64,000 bases of DNA from AP-15 sp963755435 (lineage in GTDB: Bacteria > Pseudomonadota > Alphaproteobacteria > ATCC43930 > CGMCC-115725): assembly GCA_963755435.1 (NCBI GenBank), contig CAVWJX010000003.1:1054001-1118000 (forward strand), written 5' to 3'. Position 1 is the stretch's first letter. Each line of letters begins with the position of its first letter. Below the pieces are notes generated by a model. That model did no database searches and was not told the DNA's origin. It saw only the letters and a list, made by a program, of their open reading frames with translations. Made by a program: the position numbers and the translations under genes. This document shows positions 38,377-51,469 of this stretch, piece after piece.

Positions 38377-38503
38377 GACGCCGGCCGGGCGCGGCCGGTC
38401 CGCCACCCGGGTCCCGGACGGGCCCGGAAGGCCCCCTCCCCGTGGCGCGGCGCGGCACCCCGCAGACCACCTGCACCCTGCGCCGCGGACCCCCGGGCCA
38501 CCC

Positions 38504-38545
38504 TTGACTTCATGGACGACGATGTGTAGTACTACATCACGTAGT
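38504..38545 (+). promoter_or_regulatory. Promoter with overlapping BlaI/CopY-type operator
   Basis: A -35 box TTGACT (38504-38509) and a -10 box TAGTAC (38527-38532) are separated by exactly 17 bases. Over the -10 lies the 12-base perfect palindrome TGTAGTACTACA (38525-38536). Overlapping it is ACTAC-N5-GTAGT (38531-38545), close to the TACTACA/TGTAGTA half-sites of BlaI, MecI and CopY repressors. The downstream operon ends in a BlaI/CopY-family gene, so this is very likely its own operator. Confidence 0.82.
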
Positions 38546-38624
38546 CGCTCTCGCCCGCCAGTCGGTGCCCGCACCGGCCCGGCAGCCCGGAGCGGCCCTT
38601 CCAGCGGACGCCGAAAGGGACGTG

Positions 38625-39624
38625 ATGCTCCAGCTCGACAAGCCCCGCCCCGTGGAGGCCACGCCCGCGACGACGGCACCGGCCCGGCAGCCGCCGGACT
38701 GGCACCGCAGCCTGCAGTTGGCCCTGGCGTTCGTCTGGCTCCTCGACGGCGTCCTCCAGCTCCAGGGCTTCATGTTCACCTCCGGAATCCAACGGCTTCA
38801 GCGGGATGCTCGCCGGGATGGCCACAGGCAACCCGGGGGCGATCGCCTCCAGCATCACCTGGAACGCCCACGTGGTCGCCCACCACGCGATCGCCACCAA
38901 CACGGCGTTCGCCCTCATCCAGGTGGCCATCGGGCTCGGCATCGCCTGGCGCCCCACGATCAAGCCGGCGCTCGCCCTGTCGATCGCCTGGTCCCTCGGC
39001 GTCTGGTGGTTTGGCGAGGGGCTGGGCGGCGTGCTCCACGGCACAGGCTCCCCGGTGGCCGGGGGGCCGGGAGCGGTCCTCTTCTACGCCCTCCTGGCCG
39101 CACTCCTCTGGCCCGCCAACGGGAGCCGGCCGGCCCCGTTCGCCGCGGCCGGCGCCGTGGGCGCCCGGGCGGCACGCACCGTCTGGTCGGCGACCTGGGT
39201 CCTGCTGGCCCTCCTGTGCCTCCTGGGCGCCGGGCGGGCGCCGGAGGGGATCCACGACATGGTGGCCGGGCTGGGCACAGGCGAGCCGGGCTGGCTGGAC
39301 GCCCTCGACCGCCACGTGGCCTCGGGGGTCGGCGACCACGGGCTGCTGGTGGCCACGCTCCTCGCCACCTCCTTCCTGGTGGTGGCCGCCGCCGTCTACC
39401 TTCCCCGCCCCTGGGACCGCGCCGTGCTGGTGTTCGCCGCCACGCTCTCGGTCGCCATCTGGGTGCTCGGCCAGAACTTCGGCATGATGCTCGCCGGTGG
39501 GGCGACCGACCCCAACTCCGGCCCGCTGCTCGCCCTCCTCGTGCTGGCCTACTGGCCGCTCCGCCATGCCTCCGCCCACCACCCGGTCGCGGCGGCCGTC
39601 CCGGCGACCCTGGAGGTGGCCTGA
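38625..39624 (+). CDS. Multi-span membrane protein of the copper operon
   Basis: About 330 residues with eight or nine hydrophobic helices. The lead LDKPRPVEATPATTAPARQ is followed by HRSLQLALAFVWLLDGVLQL and a partly Met/Phe-rich loop. Later helices include HHAIATNTAFALIQVAIGLG, LALSIAWSLGVWWFGEGLGG, FLVVAAAVYLPRPW and VLGQNFGMMLAGGATDPNSG. Conserved His and Met residues next to helices would suit a metal-handling membrane protein, but I cannot name the family. ATG 38625 (GTG 38622 also possible). One break near 38790. The stop is two bases before the next ATG, so the two are translated together. Confidence 0.75.
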
Positions 39625-39626
39625 CC

Positions 39627-40337
39627 ATGCCCTACCCGAGCTGGCTCGGCTACGCCTTCGCCGTGCTGATGATGGTGGTGGGCTCGTACTGCCTCTACCG
39701 CCTGGTCGAGTCGGCGCGGACCGGTCGCCCGGCCCACTACGACGTCAACGCCGGCCACGTCCTCATGGCCTTCGCCATGGTGGGCATGCTCGTCCCCGCC
39801 TGGAACGTGCTCCCGGTGCCGCTGTGGGAGGTGGTCTTCGGCCTGATGGCCCTGTGGTTCCTGGCGATGGCCGGGACCGCCCTGGCGCGCTACGGGGTCG
39901 CCACGCTGGCCACGGGGGCGGGGAGCCACGCACGCCACTACCTGGCGCACACGGTGATGGCCTGCGCCATGCTCGACATGTACTGGCTCGGCATGCCCAT
40001 GACCGGGGCTCCGGCAGCAGGCGGGGCGGCGGGCGGCGGCATGACGGGGATGGGCATGGCGGGCGCGTCCGCAGGAGGCGGCGACCCCTCGCTCACCCTC
40101 TTCCTGGTCGTGGTGATGCTCGCCTCGGCCGTGTGGCAGCTCGACACCGTCGGGCGGCGGGCAACGGTTCGGCCCCTGGCCGTGGCCGTGGCCGCGGGAG
40201 GTGGCGGGCCGGAGGCAGCCGTCGCGGGCGCCGGGCCGGCGGGGAAGGCCCGGCCCTGGCAGGCGTCCCCACTCGAGGTTGGCTGCCACGTGACGATGTG
40301 CGTCACGATGGCCTTCATGCTGGTGCTGATGCTCTAG
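39627..40337 (+). CDS. DUF5134-like membrane protein, Met/His rich
   Basis: 236 residues, unbroken. It begins with MPYPSWLGYAFAVLMMVVGS, then HYDVNAGHVLMAFAMVGMLV, HYLAHTVMACAMLDMYWLGM and a Gly/Met loop containing MTGMGMAG. It ends HVTMCVTMAFMLVLML. Six hydrophobic helices, many Met and His residues in or near them, and repeated GMxM patterns suit Cu(I) binding. The sequence resembles the DUF5134 family as I know it. Its place between another membrane protein and a BlaI/CopY regulator supports a copper role, which is inference. Confidence 0.75.
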   Translation: MPYPSWLGYAFAVLMMVVGSYCLYRLVESARTGRPAHYDVNAGHVLMAFAMVGMLVPAWNVLPVPLWEVVFGLMALWFLAMAGTALARYGVATLATGAGSHARHYLAHTVMACAMLDMYWLGMPMTGAPAAGGAAGGGMTGMGMAGASAGGGDPSLTLFLVVVMLASAVWQLDTVGRRATVRPLAVAVAAGGGGPEAAVAGAGPAGKARPWQASPLEVGCHVTMCVTMAFMLVLML

Positions 40338-40442
40338 ATGGCCCCGGCACTGCCGGTGCGGGTGCGGCGCATGCCTGGGCTGGCGGGTGCCGGCCGCACC
40401 GGTCGCCTCGATCGGCGCCTTCCGGCGCGGGATGATGGCCCC

Positions 40443-40875
40443 GTGACCGGCGGCCCCTGCCACAACCCGCACTGCTCCTGCGACCCCTGCGCCTGCGGCG
40501 AGACCTGCCGCTGCGGCCTGCGGACCGACCTCGGGGACCTCGAACGGCAGGTGATGGAGGTGCTGTGGACCTCCGGGGGCCGGGAGCTGCACCAGGCGGG
40601 AGGTGGCCGGGGCGCTCCCCGGCTACGCGTCCACCACCATCGGCACGGTGCTCGACCGCCTCTCCCACAAGGGGCTGGTGCGCCGCGCCCTCCGCGGCCG
40701 GGCGGCGGGGTTCGCCGCGGTCGACACGCGGGCGGACCGCACCGCGGCGGTCATGCGCCGGGCCCTGGAGGAGGCCGACGACCGGGCCGGGGCGGCGGGC
40801 TGCTTCGTGCGGTCGATGGCGCCGGAGGACGCCCGGACCCTGCGGCGGGCGCTGGAGCAGCGGGCCGGGAGCTGA
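40443..40875 (+). CDS. BlaI/MecI/CopY-family repressor with Cys-rich N-terminal extension
   Basis: About 144 residues. The first 25 hold seven Cys and two His in CHNPHCSCDPCACGETCRCG, a metallothionein-like cluster. The winged helix follows: LGDLERQVMEVLWTSGGREL, REVAGALPGYASTTIGTVLDRLSHKGLVRR. A short C-terminal helix pair provides the dimer. BlaI proteins normally lack the Cys cluster and are inactivated by proteolysis, while CopY binds metal through C-terminal Cys. Here the metal site seems to have been placed at the N-terminus. GTG 40443. One extra base near 40595 (CTG-C-ACC) breaks the frame. Likely represses the operator at 38525-38545. Confidence 0.85.
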
Positions 40876-40893
40876 CCGGGCCGGCGCCGTCCC

Positions 40894-43218
<2,325 letters not shown>

Positions 43219-43849
43219 GGCGCACACCGTAGCGGCGCGGCACGGCGGGCCCCGGCCAACGCCGATGGGCCCGGCGGCGGCGGCCATTGCAGCCGCCCGG
43301 CAGCCGTCACCACGTCGTGGCAGCGGTGCCCGCGTCCTTCGACCAGGTCGGCCGACGCAGAGTCCATGCGCCTGGTCGCCCGAACGGCCCGGACAGCCTG
43401 CGGCCGGGGCGGGCGCCGTTGGCAGAGGGTCCGAGCGAGCCATCCCAGGGTCGTCCGCCAGGGTCGGATCACCTGGATCTTCTGCGATCTGCTGCAATCG
43501 GGGGCCGGCGAGCCAGCGGTCATCGTACTGACCGATCGGTACGTGCCGTCGCCGCGGCGGCTCCACGTGCACCCCTGCGCCACCGGTGCCCGCGCCGTCG
43601 GGACCGGCCGGACCGAGGAGAGCGGCGACATGTCCGGCGCAGCGCGGCGCCAGGGAGGCGTCGATGCCGGGAGATGCCGTGCAAGGGCTGCATGCAGGTA
43701 GCCGCAGGCCTGCCGGACCAATCCGGGAAGGTGTCGTGTCCAGAGCCCACCAGAAACTTGGCAAGAGGGGACGATCGTGCTTTGCTTTTGAGTGTGGATC
43801 ATGGAGAATGGCCCATGGCGAACCAAAAGACCAAGTGCAGCACCGATCA
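43219..43849. other. 631-base stretch without a supported gene
   Basis: Upstream of purL (leftward) and of the gene at 43850 (rightward), so it should hold promoters for both. A perfect palindrome ACCGATCGGT lies at about 43527-43536, inside a wider GTAC...GTAC symmetry, and could be an operator. A 12-residue leader frame (MANQKTKCSTDQ, 43815-43853) ends in ATGA overlapping the start at 43850. No frame here has protein-family features. Confidence 0.4.
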
Positions 43850-44246
43850 ATGAGCAACGAGCACAAGGCGGCCCTGGCGAAAGGCCGCGAGGAGGGACTG
43901 GCCGTCCGGCGGTACCTCGAGGCGCTGGAGTCCTCCCGGCCCCGGCGGGGGCGGCGGCGCACGCCGGCCTCGATCGAGAAGAAGCTCGCCGCCATCGACG
44001 ACGCAGCTCGACGGCGGCCGAGCCGCTGTCGCGCCTGCACCTGCATCCAGGAGCGGAAGGACCTCCAGGAGGAGCTGGCCCGCGGCCGGGGAGATCCAGG
44101 ACTCTCAGCGGCCTCGAGAAGCAGTTCGTCAAGGTGGCCCAGCTCCTACGGCGCAGCGCAAGGGGATCAGCTACAGCACCTGGCGGAGCGCCGGGGTCAG
44201 CGCGGCGGTCCTGCAGAAGGCGAGCGTCGCCCGCACGAGGGGCTGA
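43850..44246 (+). CDS. Conserved actinobacterial protein of unknown function
   Basis: About 130 residues of a family I recognise as widespread in actinobacteria but uncharacterised. It starts SNEHKAALAKGREEGLAVRRYLEALE, then RPRRGRRRTPASIEKKLAAID, a charged coiled-coil-like middle (LQEELA after correction), LSGLEKQFVKVAQ and GISYSTWRSAGVSAAVLQKA. All helical, very basic at one end and acidic at the other. The start at ATG 43850 lacks a Shine-Dalgarno and overlaps the stop of a 12-residue leader, so translation may be coupled. Five or so one-base breaks fall at codon boundaries. It sits tail to tail with purQ. Confidence 0.7.
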
Positions 44247-44267
44247 GCCGCGCCGCGCGGGCCTCAC

Positions 44268-44964
44268 TCAGGCGGCCCGGGCGGCCGGTCGGCCGCGCCG
44301 AGGCAGCGAGCGCGAGCAGGCACCCGGAGCGCCCGTCGGTGGAGCCGAGCGAGCTCGCTCGCCGCCCGCTCGGGGTGGGGCATGAGCCCGACCACGTTGC
44401 CCGCCGCGTTGGCGATCCCGGCGATGTCGTCGACCGAGCCGTTGGGGTTCTCGACGTAGCGCAGGACCACCCGGTCCTCGGCCGCGAGCTCGTCCAGGGT
44501 GGCCGGGTCGCACACGTAGCTGCCCAGGAAGTGGTTGATCGGGCACCTGCAGCTCGGTGCCCGACCGGCCAGGCCGCGGGTGAGGACCGAGCGGTCCGAG
44601 GCCACCCGCACGGCCACGGTGGTGCAGAGGAAGCGCAGGTCGGCGGTTCTTCTGCAGGGCGCCGGGCAGGAGCCCGGCCTCGGTCAGGACCTGGAAGCCG
44701 TTGCAGATGCCCACCACCGGGCCGCCGGCGGCGGCGAAGCGGCCGACCGCCTCCATCACCGGGGAGAAGCGGGCCAGGGCGCCCGGGCCGCAGGTAGTCG
44801 CCGTGGGCGAAGCCGCCCGGGAGGACCACCGCGTCGACGCCCCGAGGTCGGTCCGCCGGTGCCAGACCAGCTCGGCCGCGGCGCCCAGGCCCTCGAGGGC
44901 CGCGCACCACGTCGTGCTCGCAGTTGGTGCCGGGGAAGACGACCACGCCGACCCGGGCGGTCAT
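44268..44964 (-). CDS. purQ: Phosphoribosylformylglycinamidine synthase subunit PurQ
   Basis: Glutaminase subunit that supplies ammonia to PurL. ATG 44964 gives TARVGVVVFPGTNCEHDV. Then come DAVVLPGGFAHGDYLRPG, the nucleophile region GGPVVGICNGFQVLTEAGLL with the catalytic Cys, ELQVPINHFLGSYVCDPATL, and the His/Glu end GNVVGLMPHPERAAS. About 230 residues. The start overlaps the purS stop as TGATG. Frame breaks at several third positions, for example CC-CG-ATC in VPINH. The final residues are uncertain (44264 or 44268). Confidence 0.92.
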
Positions 44965-45238
44965 CAGCGTGCGCCTCGGCCGCCGGCGGCGACCAGCTCC
45001 AGCCGGCTCTCCTCGATGACCGGGTTGGCCAGCAGCCGGTGGGCCAGCTCCTCGGCCCGCGCCGCGGGCCGCGCGCCTCGTCGTCGGCCTCGACCTCGAA
45101 GCGGAAGGACCGGCCGGCCCGCACGTCGCGCGACCTCGTCGAAGCCGAGGGCCGGCAGGGCCCGCTCGATGGTGGCCCCCTCGGGGTCGGCGATGCCGGG
45201 CCGCGAGGCCGCACCTCGACCCGGGCCGCGAACCTCAT
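44964..45238 (-). CDS. purS: Phosphoribosylformylglycinamidine synthase subunit PurS
   Basis: Small structural subunit joining PurL and PurQ. About 90 residues: RFAARVEVRLRPGIADPEGA, TIERALPALGFDEVARDVRA, GRSFRFEVEADDEA and ELAHRLLANPVIEESRLELV, the usual two-repeat PurS pattern. ATG 45238 overlaps the purC stop as ATGA. It ends GGRGAR, sharing bases with the purQ ATG. Three small frame breaks. Confidence 0.9.
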
Positions 45239-46153
45239 CGCCGCCGCACCGTACCAGTCGGCCAGGCGGCGCCCGGTGACCCGCTCGTAGGCGGCCGACG
45301 TAGCGCGCCGAGGTGGCCGCCACCACCTCGTCGGGCAGCGGCGGCGGGGGCGGGCGCTTGTCCCAGTCCTGGGCGGCCGCCCAGTCCCGCAGCGGCTGCT
45401 TGTCGAAGGCCGGCGGGCGTGCGTCCCGGGGACCACCTCGTCGGCCGGCCAGAGGCGGGAGGAGTCCGGGCGTGACCACCTCGTCGCAGAGGCAGAGCAC
45501 CGCCGTCGACGTAGCCCAGCTCGAACTTGGTGTCGGCCAGGACGAGCCCGGCCGCGGCCACCCGCGCGGCCGCCCGGCGCGTAGAGGGCGAGGCAGAGCT
45601 CCCGGGCCCGGATGGCCGCCTCCGCGCCCGACCAGGTCCACGGCCGCGGCGAAGTCGATGTTCAGGTCGTGGCCCTCCTCGGCCTTGGTCGAGGGGGTGA
45701 ACATCGGCTCGGCGAGCCGGTCGGCCAGGCGCAGGCCGGCCGGCAGCGGCATGCCGTGGACGGTGCCGCGACGCCTGGTACTCGTCGCAGGCCTGGCCGG
45801 CGAGGTAGCCCCGCACGATGCACTCGAGGGGCAGCATCTCGGCCCGGCGCACGAGCACGGCCCGGCCGGCGAGCCCGGGCAGCCGGCTCCGCCGGCGCCG
45901 AGCTCGGCGGCGCCGGCAGCTCGGCGGCGATCTCGGCCGGGTCGGCGGTGACGAGGTGCCCGGCGCCAGCGTCGGCCAGCTCCTCGCACCAGAAGGCGGT
46001 CATGGCGGTGAGCACCCGGCCCTTGTCCGGGATGGGCTCGGCGAAGACCACGTCGTAGGCGCTGATCCGGTCCGAGGCCACCATCAGCAGCAGGCCGTCG
46101 CCGGCGTCGTAGAGCTCGCGGACCTTCCCCGAGTGGACGAGCGCGGCGGTCAC
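45235..46153 (-). CDS. purC: Phosphoribosylaminoimidazole-succinocarboxamide synthase
   Basis: Joins aspartate to CAIR with ATP. GTG 46153 gives LVHSGKVRELYDAGDGLLLM, the glycine-rich start; then VASDRISAYDVVFAEPIPDK, TAMTAFWCEELADAGAGHLV, RRAEMLPLECIVRGYLAGQA, SMFTPSTKAEEGHD-like residues and LADTKFELG follow. About 305 residues. The stop TGA at 45235-45237 is reached after correcting one base near DWYG. An earlier GTG overlapping the purB stop (46190) could also be the start. Indels cluster at 45480-45620 and around 45800-45900. Confidence 0.92.
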
Positions 46154-46188
46154 GGCCCCGCCCCGGACGGCGCGGCGAGGGCCCCCGC

Positions 46189-47528
46189 TCACCGCGCCTC
46201 CCGCCGGTCGAGCGCCTCGAGGGCTCCAGGTGCGGCGGCGGTGCCGCAGGTAGCGCTCCAGGTCGAAGGCGCGGTCGAGGGCGCGTCGGCGAAGCGTCAC
46301 CTCGGGGTCGCCTCGGCCAGCACGTCGCGCAAGGGCCGGCCCTCGTCCCAGGCCGCGCCGGGCGTCGCGCTGGACGATGCGGTAGGCGTCGTCGCGCGCC
46401 AGGCCGGCGGCCACCAGCGCCAGCAGGACCGACTGGCTGAAGACCAGCCCGAGGGACCCCTCGGTCAGGTTGGCCAGCGCCCGCTCGGCGTGGACCACCA
46501 GGCCGGACGACCAGCGCCGGTGGCCCGGCGCAGCACGTAGCAGGCGAGCAGCGAGGCGTCGGGCAGCACCACCCGCTCGACCGAGCTGTGGGAGATGTCC
46601 CGCTCGTGCCACAGGGCCACGTCCTCGAGCCCGGCGCCGAGGTAGCCGCGCAGCACCCGGGCCAGGCCGCAGAGGCGCTCGGAGAGGACCGGGTTGCGCT
46701 TGTGGGGCATGGCCGAGCAGCCCTTCTGGCCCGGCGCCGAAGGGCTCCTCGACCTCGCCCACCTCGCTGCGGGCCAGGTGGCGGACCTCGGTGGCGATCG
46801 AGCTCGACCGTGGCCCCGACCGACGGCGCAGGCGTAGAGGTACTCGGCGTGGCGGTCCCGGGCGATGACCTGGGTGGCCGGGCACCGGCACGCAGCCCGA
46901 GGGCCGCGGCAGACGTGGGCCTCGACCGACGGGTCGATGTTGGAGTAGGTGCCGACGGCGCCCGAGAGCTTGCCCACGGCCACCCGGCCGGCGGGCCGCG
47001 CCGAGCCGCTGGCGGTCCCGGTCGGCCTGGAGGGCCCACAGGGCGAACTTGGCCCCGAAGGTGGTGGGCTCGGCGTGCATGCCGTGGGTCCGGCCGGCCA
47101 CCGGGACGTCGATCAGCTCCACCGCCCGGGCCCGCAGCGCCGTCCACCAGCCCGTCGGCCGCCGCCACGAGCAGGTCGGCCGGCCGCGGCCAGGGTGGCG
47201 CACAGGGCGGTGTCGACCACGTCGGAGGAGGTGAGCCCGTAGTGGACCCACGACGCCCTCGGGCTGGCCGATCCGCGTCGCTGGACCACGTCGACGAAGG
47301 CCGCCACGTCGTGGTCGGTGACCCGCTCGCGCTCGGCGACCGCGGCGACGAACGCCGCGTCGACCACCGGGGCGCGGGCCCGGCACGGCCGCGGCGTCGG
47401 CGGCCGGGCACCACCCCGGCCGCGGCCAGGCCCTCGACCGCCAGCAGCTCGACCTCGAGCCACCGGGCCATGCGGGCCTCGTCGCTGAAGAGCGCCGCCA
47501 TGTCGGCGGGGCAGTAGCGGGGGATCAC
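46189..47528 (-). CDS. purB: Adenylosuccinate lyase
   Basis: Acts twice in purine synthesis, cleaving SAICAR and adenylosuccinate. GTG 47528 gives IPRYCPADMAALFSDEARMA and RWLEVELLAVEGLAAAGVVP. Further along are VAGRTHGMHAEPTTFGAKFA, VGKLSGAVGTYSNIDP, and the flexible signature KGCSAMPHKRNPVLSERLCG, followed by ERDISHSSVERVVLPDASLL. About 446 residues. The C-terminus LEPLEALDRREAR ends at TGA 46189. Seven indels that I resolved between 46210 and 46930 are all at third positions (GG-GC-CAG, GT-CG-GTC, CT-CG-ATC and others). The start overlaps the purD stop as GTGA. Confidence 0.94.
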
Positions 47529-48879
47529 CGGGCCGCCCGACGCCCGGCTCGGCCCGGCTGGCGCACGCGGCCCCGGCCGGCGCCGCGCTCGGCGATGTCG
47601 CCGCGCGGAACTGGGCGCCCGTGCCACGCGATCCGGCCCGCCGCCGGCGTAGGCGGCGCCGGCGGGCCTCGGCGAGCGTGGGCGCCAGCGGCGGTGACCC
47701 CGAGCACCCGGCCGCCGGCGGTGACGAACGGGCCGGCCGGCGCCGGCCGCGGCGGGTGCCGGCGTGGAACACCGTCACCCCGTCGACCGGCTCCGCCAGC
47801 TGGCCGTCGGCGGCCAGCCCGGCGATCGGGTCGCCGGTCGCGGGGCTCGCCGGGTAGCCCGCGGCGGCCAGCACCACGCAGACCGCGGCGTCGCCGGCGA
47901 AGCCGGCGCCGTCGCGCACCGACGCGAGCCGGCCGTCGGCCACCGCGCGCCAGCAGCGCCACCGGGTCCCCGGCCAGGCGGGGCAGGACGACCTGGGCCT
48001 CGGGGTCGCCGAAGCGCACGTTGAACTCGAGCACCCGCGGGCCGTCCGGCGGTGAGCATCAGGCCGGCGTAGAGCACGCCCCGGTAGTCGATCCCCGCGC
48101 GCGCGCAGGGCGCGCCACGCAGCGGCTCCACCGCGCGTCGCACCAGCTCGTCCGACCAGGTCGTCGCCGACGCCGGGGCACCGGCGAGTAGGCGCCCATC
48201 CCGCCGGTGTTGGGCCCGGCGTCGCCGTCGCCGATCCGCTTGAAGTCCTGGGCCGGGGCCAGGGGCACCACCCGGCGGCCGTCGCACAGCGACCAGCAGC
48301 GAGCACTCGGTCCCGACCAGGCCCTCCTCGACCACCACCCGCCGGCCGGCCTCGCCGAAGGCCGCCCCGCTCAGCTTGGCCGCCACGTCGGCCTCGGCCT
48401 CGTCGAGGTCGGTCGGCGACGAGGACCCCCTTGCCGGCGGCCAGGCCGTCGGTCTTGACCACCCAGGGCCCGGGCAGGGTGCGCAGGAAGCCGACGCGCC
48501 TCGTCGAGCGTCGGTCGAAGGCCCCGAAGCGGGCGGTGGGCACGCCGGCCTCGTCCAGCAGCTCCTTCATGAAGGCCTTGGACCCCTCGAGCCGCGCCCC
48601 GTCGGCGCCCGGGCCCGACCACCGGCGCGCCCCGGCGCCCGCAGCCGGTCGGCCAGGCCGTCGACCAGCGGGGCCTCCGGGCCCGATCACGACCAGGTCG
48701 GCCTCGACCTCCTCGGGCGGCGCCGGCGGTCACCGCGATCCGGTGGCCCTCCGGGCTCCGCCGGGCATGCCCGGGTTGCCCGGGGTCACCACCACGTCGG
48801 CGCTGCGGGCCAGCACCCGGGCCAGGGCGTGCTCCCGCCCGCCGGAGCCCACCACGCAGACGGTCCGGCGGCCCGGCGC

Positions 48880-48883
<4 letters not shown>
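47525..48883 (-). CDS. purD: Phosphoribosylamine-glycine ligase
   Basis: Second purine step, ATP-grasp ligation of glycine to PRA. After the GTG at 48883 the Rossmann-like start VCVVGSGGREHALARVLARS and TPGNPGMPG are recovered by correction. Then SKAFMKELLDEAGVPTARFG, LPGPWVVKTDGLAAGKGVLV and LVGTECSLLVA, AQDFKRIGDGDAGPNTGGMG, and LEFNVRFGDPEAQVVLPRL show the ATP-grasp core. About 430 residues. GTG overlaps the purA stop (GTGA). The last 40 residues are disordered by indels. Confidence 0.92.
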
Positions 48884-50177
<1,294 letters not shown>

Positions 50178-50204
50178 GCGCTCATCCTCCGTGTGCGCCA
50201 CGGA

Positions 50205-51469
50205 TTACGCCGCAGTGTACCCCCGCCACGGGGCCTCCCCACGGGCCACCGGCGGCACGTAGGCGTCCAGGTCCTCCTCGCCCGGCACCAGGGTGCGGCC
50301 CAGCTCGGCCGAGCGGTAGAGGGCCATCAGCAGCTCGAGCACGGCCACCCGTCCTCGAAGGTCTCGTCGGGCGCCCGTCCGGCGGCGAAGGCCTCCACCA
50401 CGTGGCGGTTCTCGGCGACGTAGCCGTAGGTGGCGGCCTCGTCCTCCAGCACCGGCATGAGGCCCTGCTCGGCGTTCTGCTTCTCCACCAGGTCCTCGCC
50501 GGCGGTGCCGGTCGATGGCGCGCGAGAGGAAGACCCGAGGCCGGTGGACAGCGTGTTGAACGCCATGGCGTACTCGGGCCCCAGCACCTCGACGGCGACG
50601 CGGAGGCCCGGGCCCACGTAGGCCCAGGAGGTGCTGGCCTCGACGACCACCGGGTTGCCCGCCCGGGTCCTCGAAGGTGACCTGGCCGTGGGCAAGTCCT
50701 CGGCCGGGTGGCGGCGGTAGTCGACCGGCCGCCCCATGGCCCGGGCAGCTTCTCCGACGTAGGCCGGGCCGGCCCCACTTCAGGGTGGCCGTGGTGCCGG
50801 TGGCGACGACCGGGCGCAGGTGGCTCGCGGGGGGCGCCGGGCTCGGTGAGCAGGATACCGGGCGACCTCGACGCTGTGGCAGATCATGTCGGAAAGCACG
50901 CCGCCGCCTGCCGGCGGGCCTGCCAGAACCACGGCAGATGCGGGCCGCTGTGCTCCTCGGAGGCGCGGGCCAGGACGGGCCGGCCGGCTGACGGGGACGG
51001 CCCGGCGCCAGAGATCTCTGGCCCCGCTGGACGGCGCGGCGCGAAGACCTGGTTTCCAGGTAGCCGTGGTAGAGGCCGGCCGTCTGCGCAGTCGAGCATC
51101 TGGCGGGCCTCGCGCCAGGGTGCGGCGCGAGCGGCTTCTCGCAGGCCACGGCGCGCACGGACGACCGCCCGGCGGCCACGGCGTCGTGGACGGCGCGCAT
51201 GTGGTCGAGCCGGGCGTCGTTGGGCCCCAGGATCGACACGGCGTCGACCAGGTCGCCGCCGAGCATCTCGTCAGCGAGCCCACGGCACGGCACGGGCCCG
51301 CCCGAGGCGTCCACCCGCGCGGCAAGTCCCGCCGGTGGTGGGTACGGGCTCCAGGCGGCGGCCAGGTGGCGCCGGACCCACTCCATGGCCTGGCGGTGGA
51401 AGTCGGCGATGAACCGGTGCCCACCTCCGATCGCAGGTCGCCCCGGGAGCGGCGGGCGGCGGCCGTCAC
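50205..51469 (-). CDS. Gfo/Idh/MocA-family oxidoreductase
   Basis: NAD(P)-dependent sugar dehydrogenase type. The N-terminal Rossmann region gives IGGGHRFIADFHRQAMEWVR, then LVDAVSILGPNDARLDHMRA and VRAVACEKPLAPHPG, where EKP is the conserved catalytic Lys motif. The C-terminal domain reads VTFEDPGGQPVVVEASTSWA, GLRVAVEVLGPEYAMAFNTL, RVFLSRAIDG, EKQNAEQGLMPVLEDEAATY and AVLELLMALYRSAELGRTL. About 420 residues. GTG 51469 overlaps the isomerase stop as GTGA. The cluster with a TIM-barrel epimerase and an aldehyde dehydrogenase suggests oxidation of a sugar or polyol. Confidence 0.85.

Noticed and set aside
43219..43849. Additional genes in the purL upstream region
   Set aside because: Open frames on both strands here lack family motifs, start signals and a coding-like third-position pattern.
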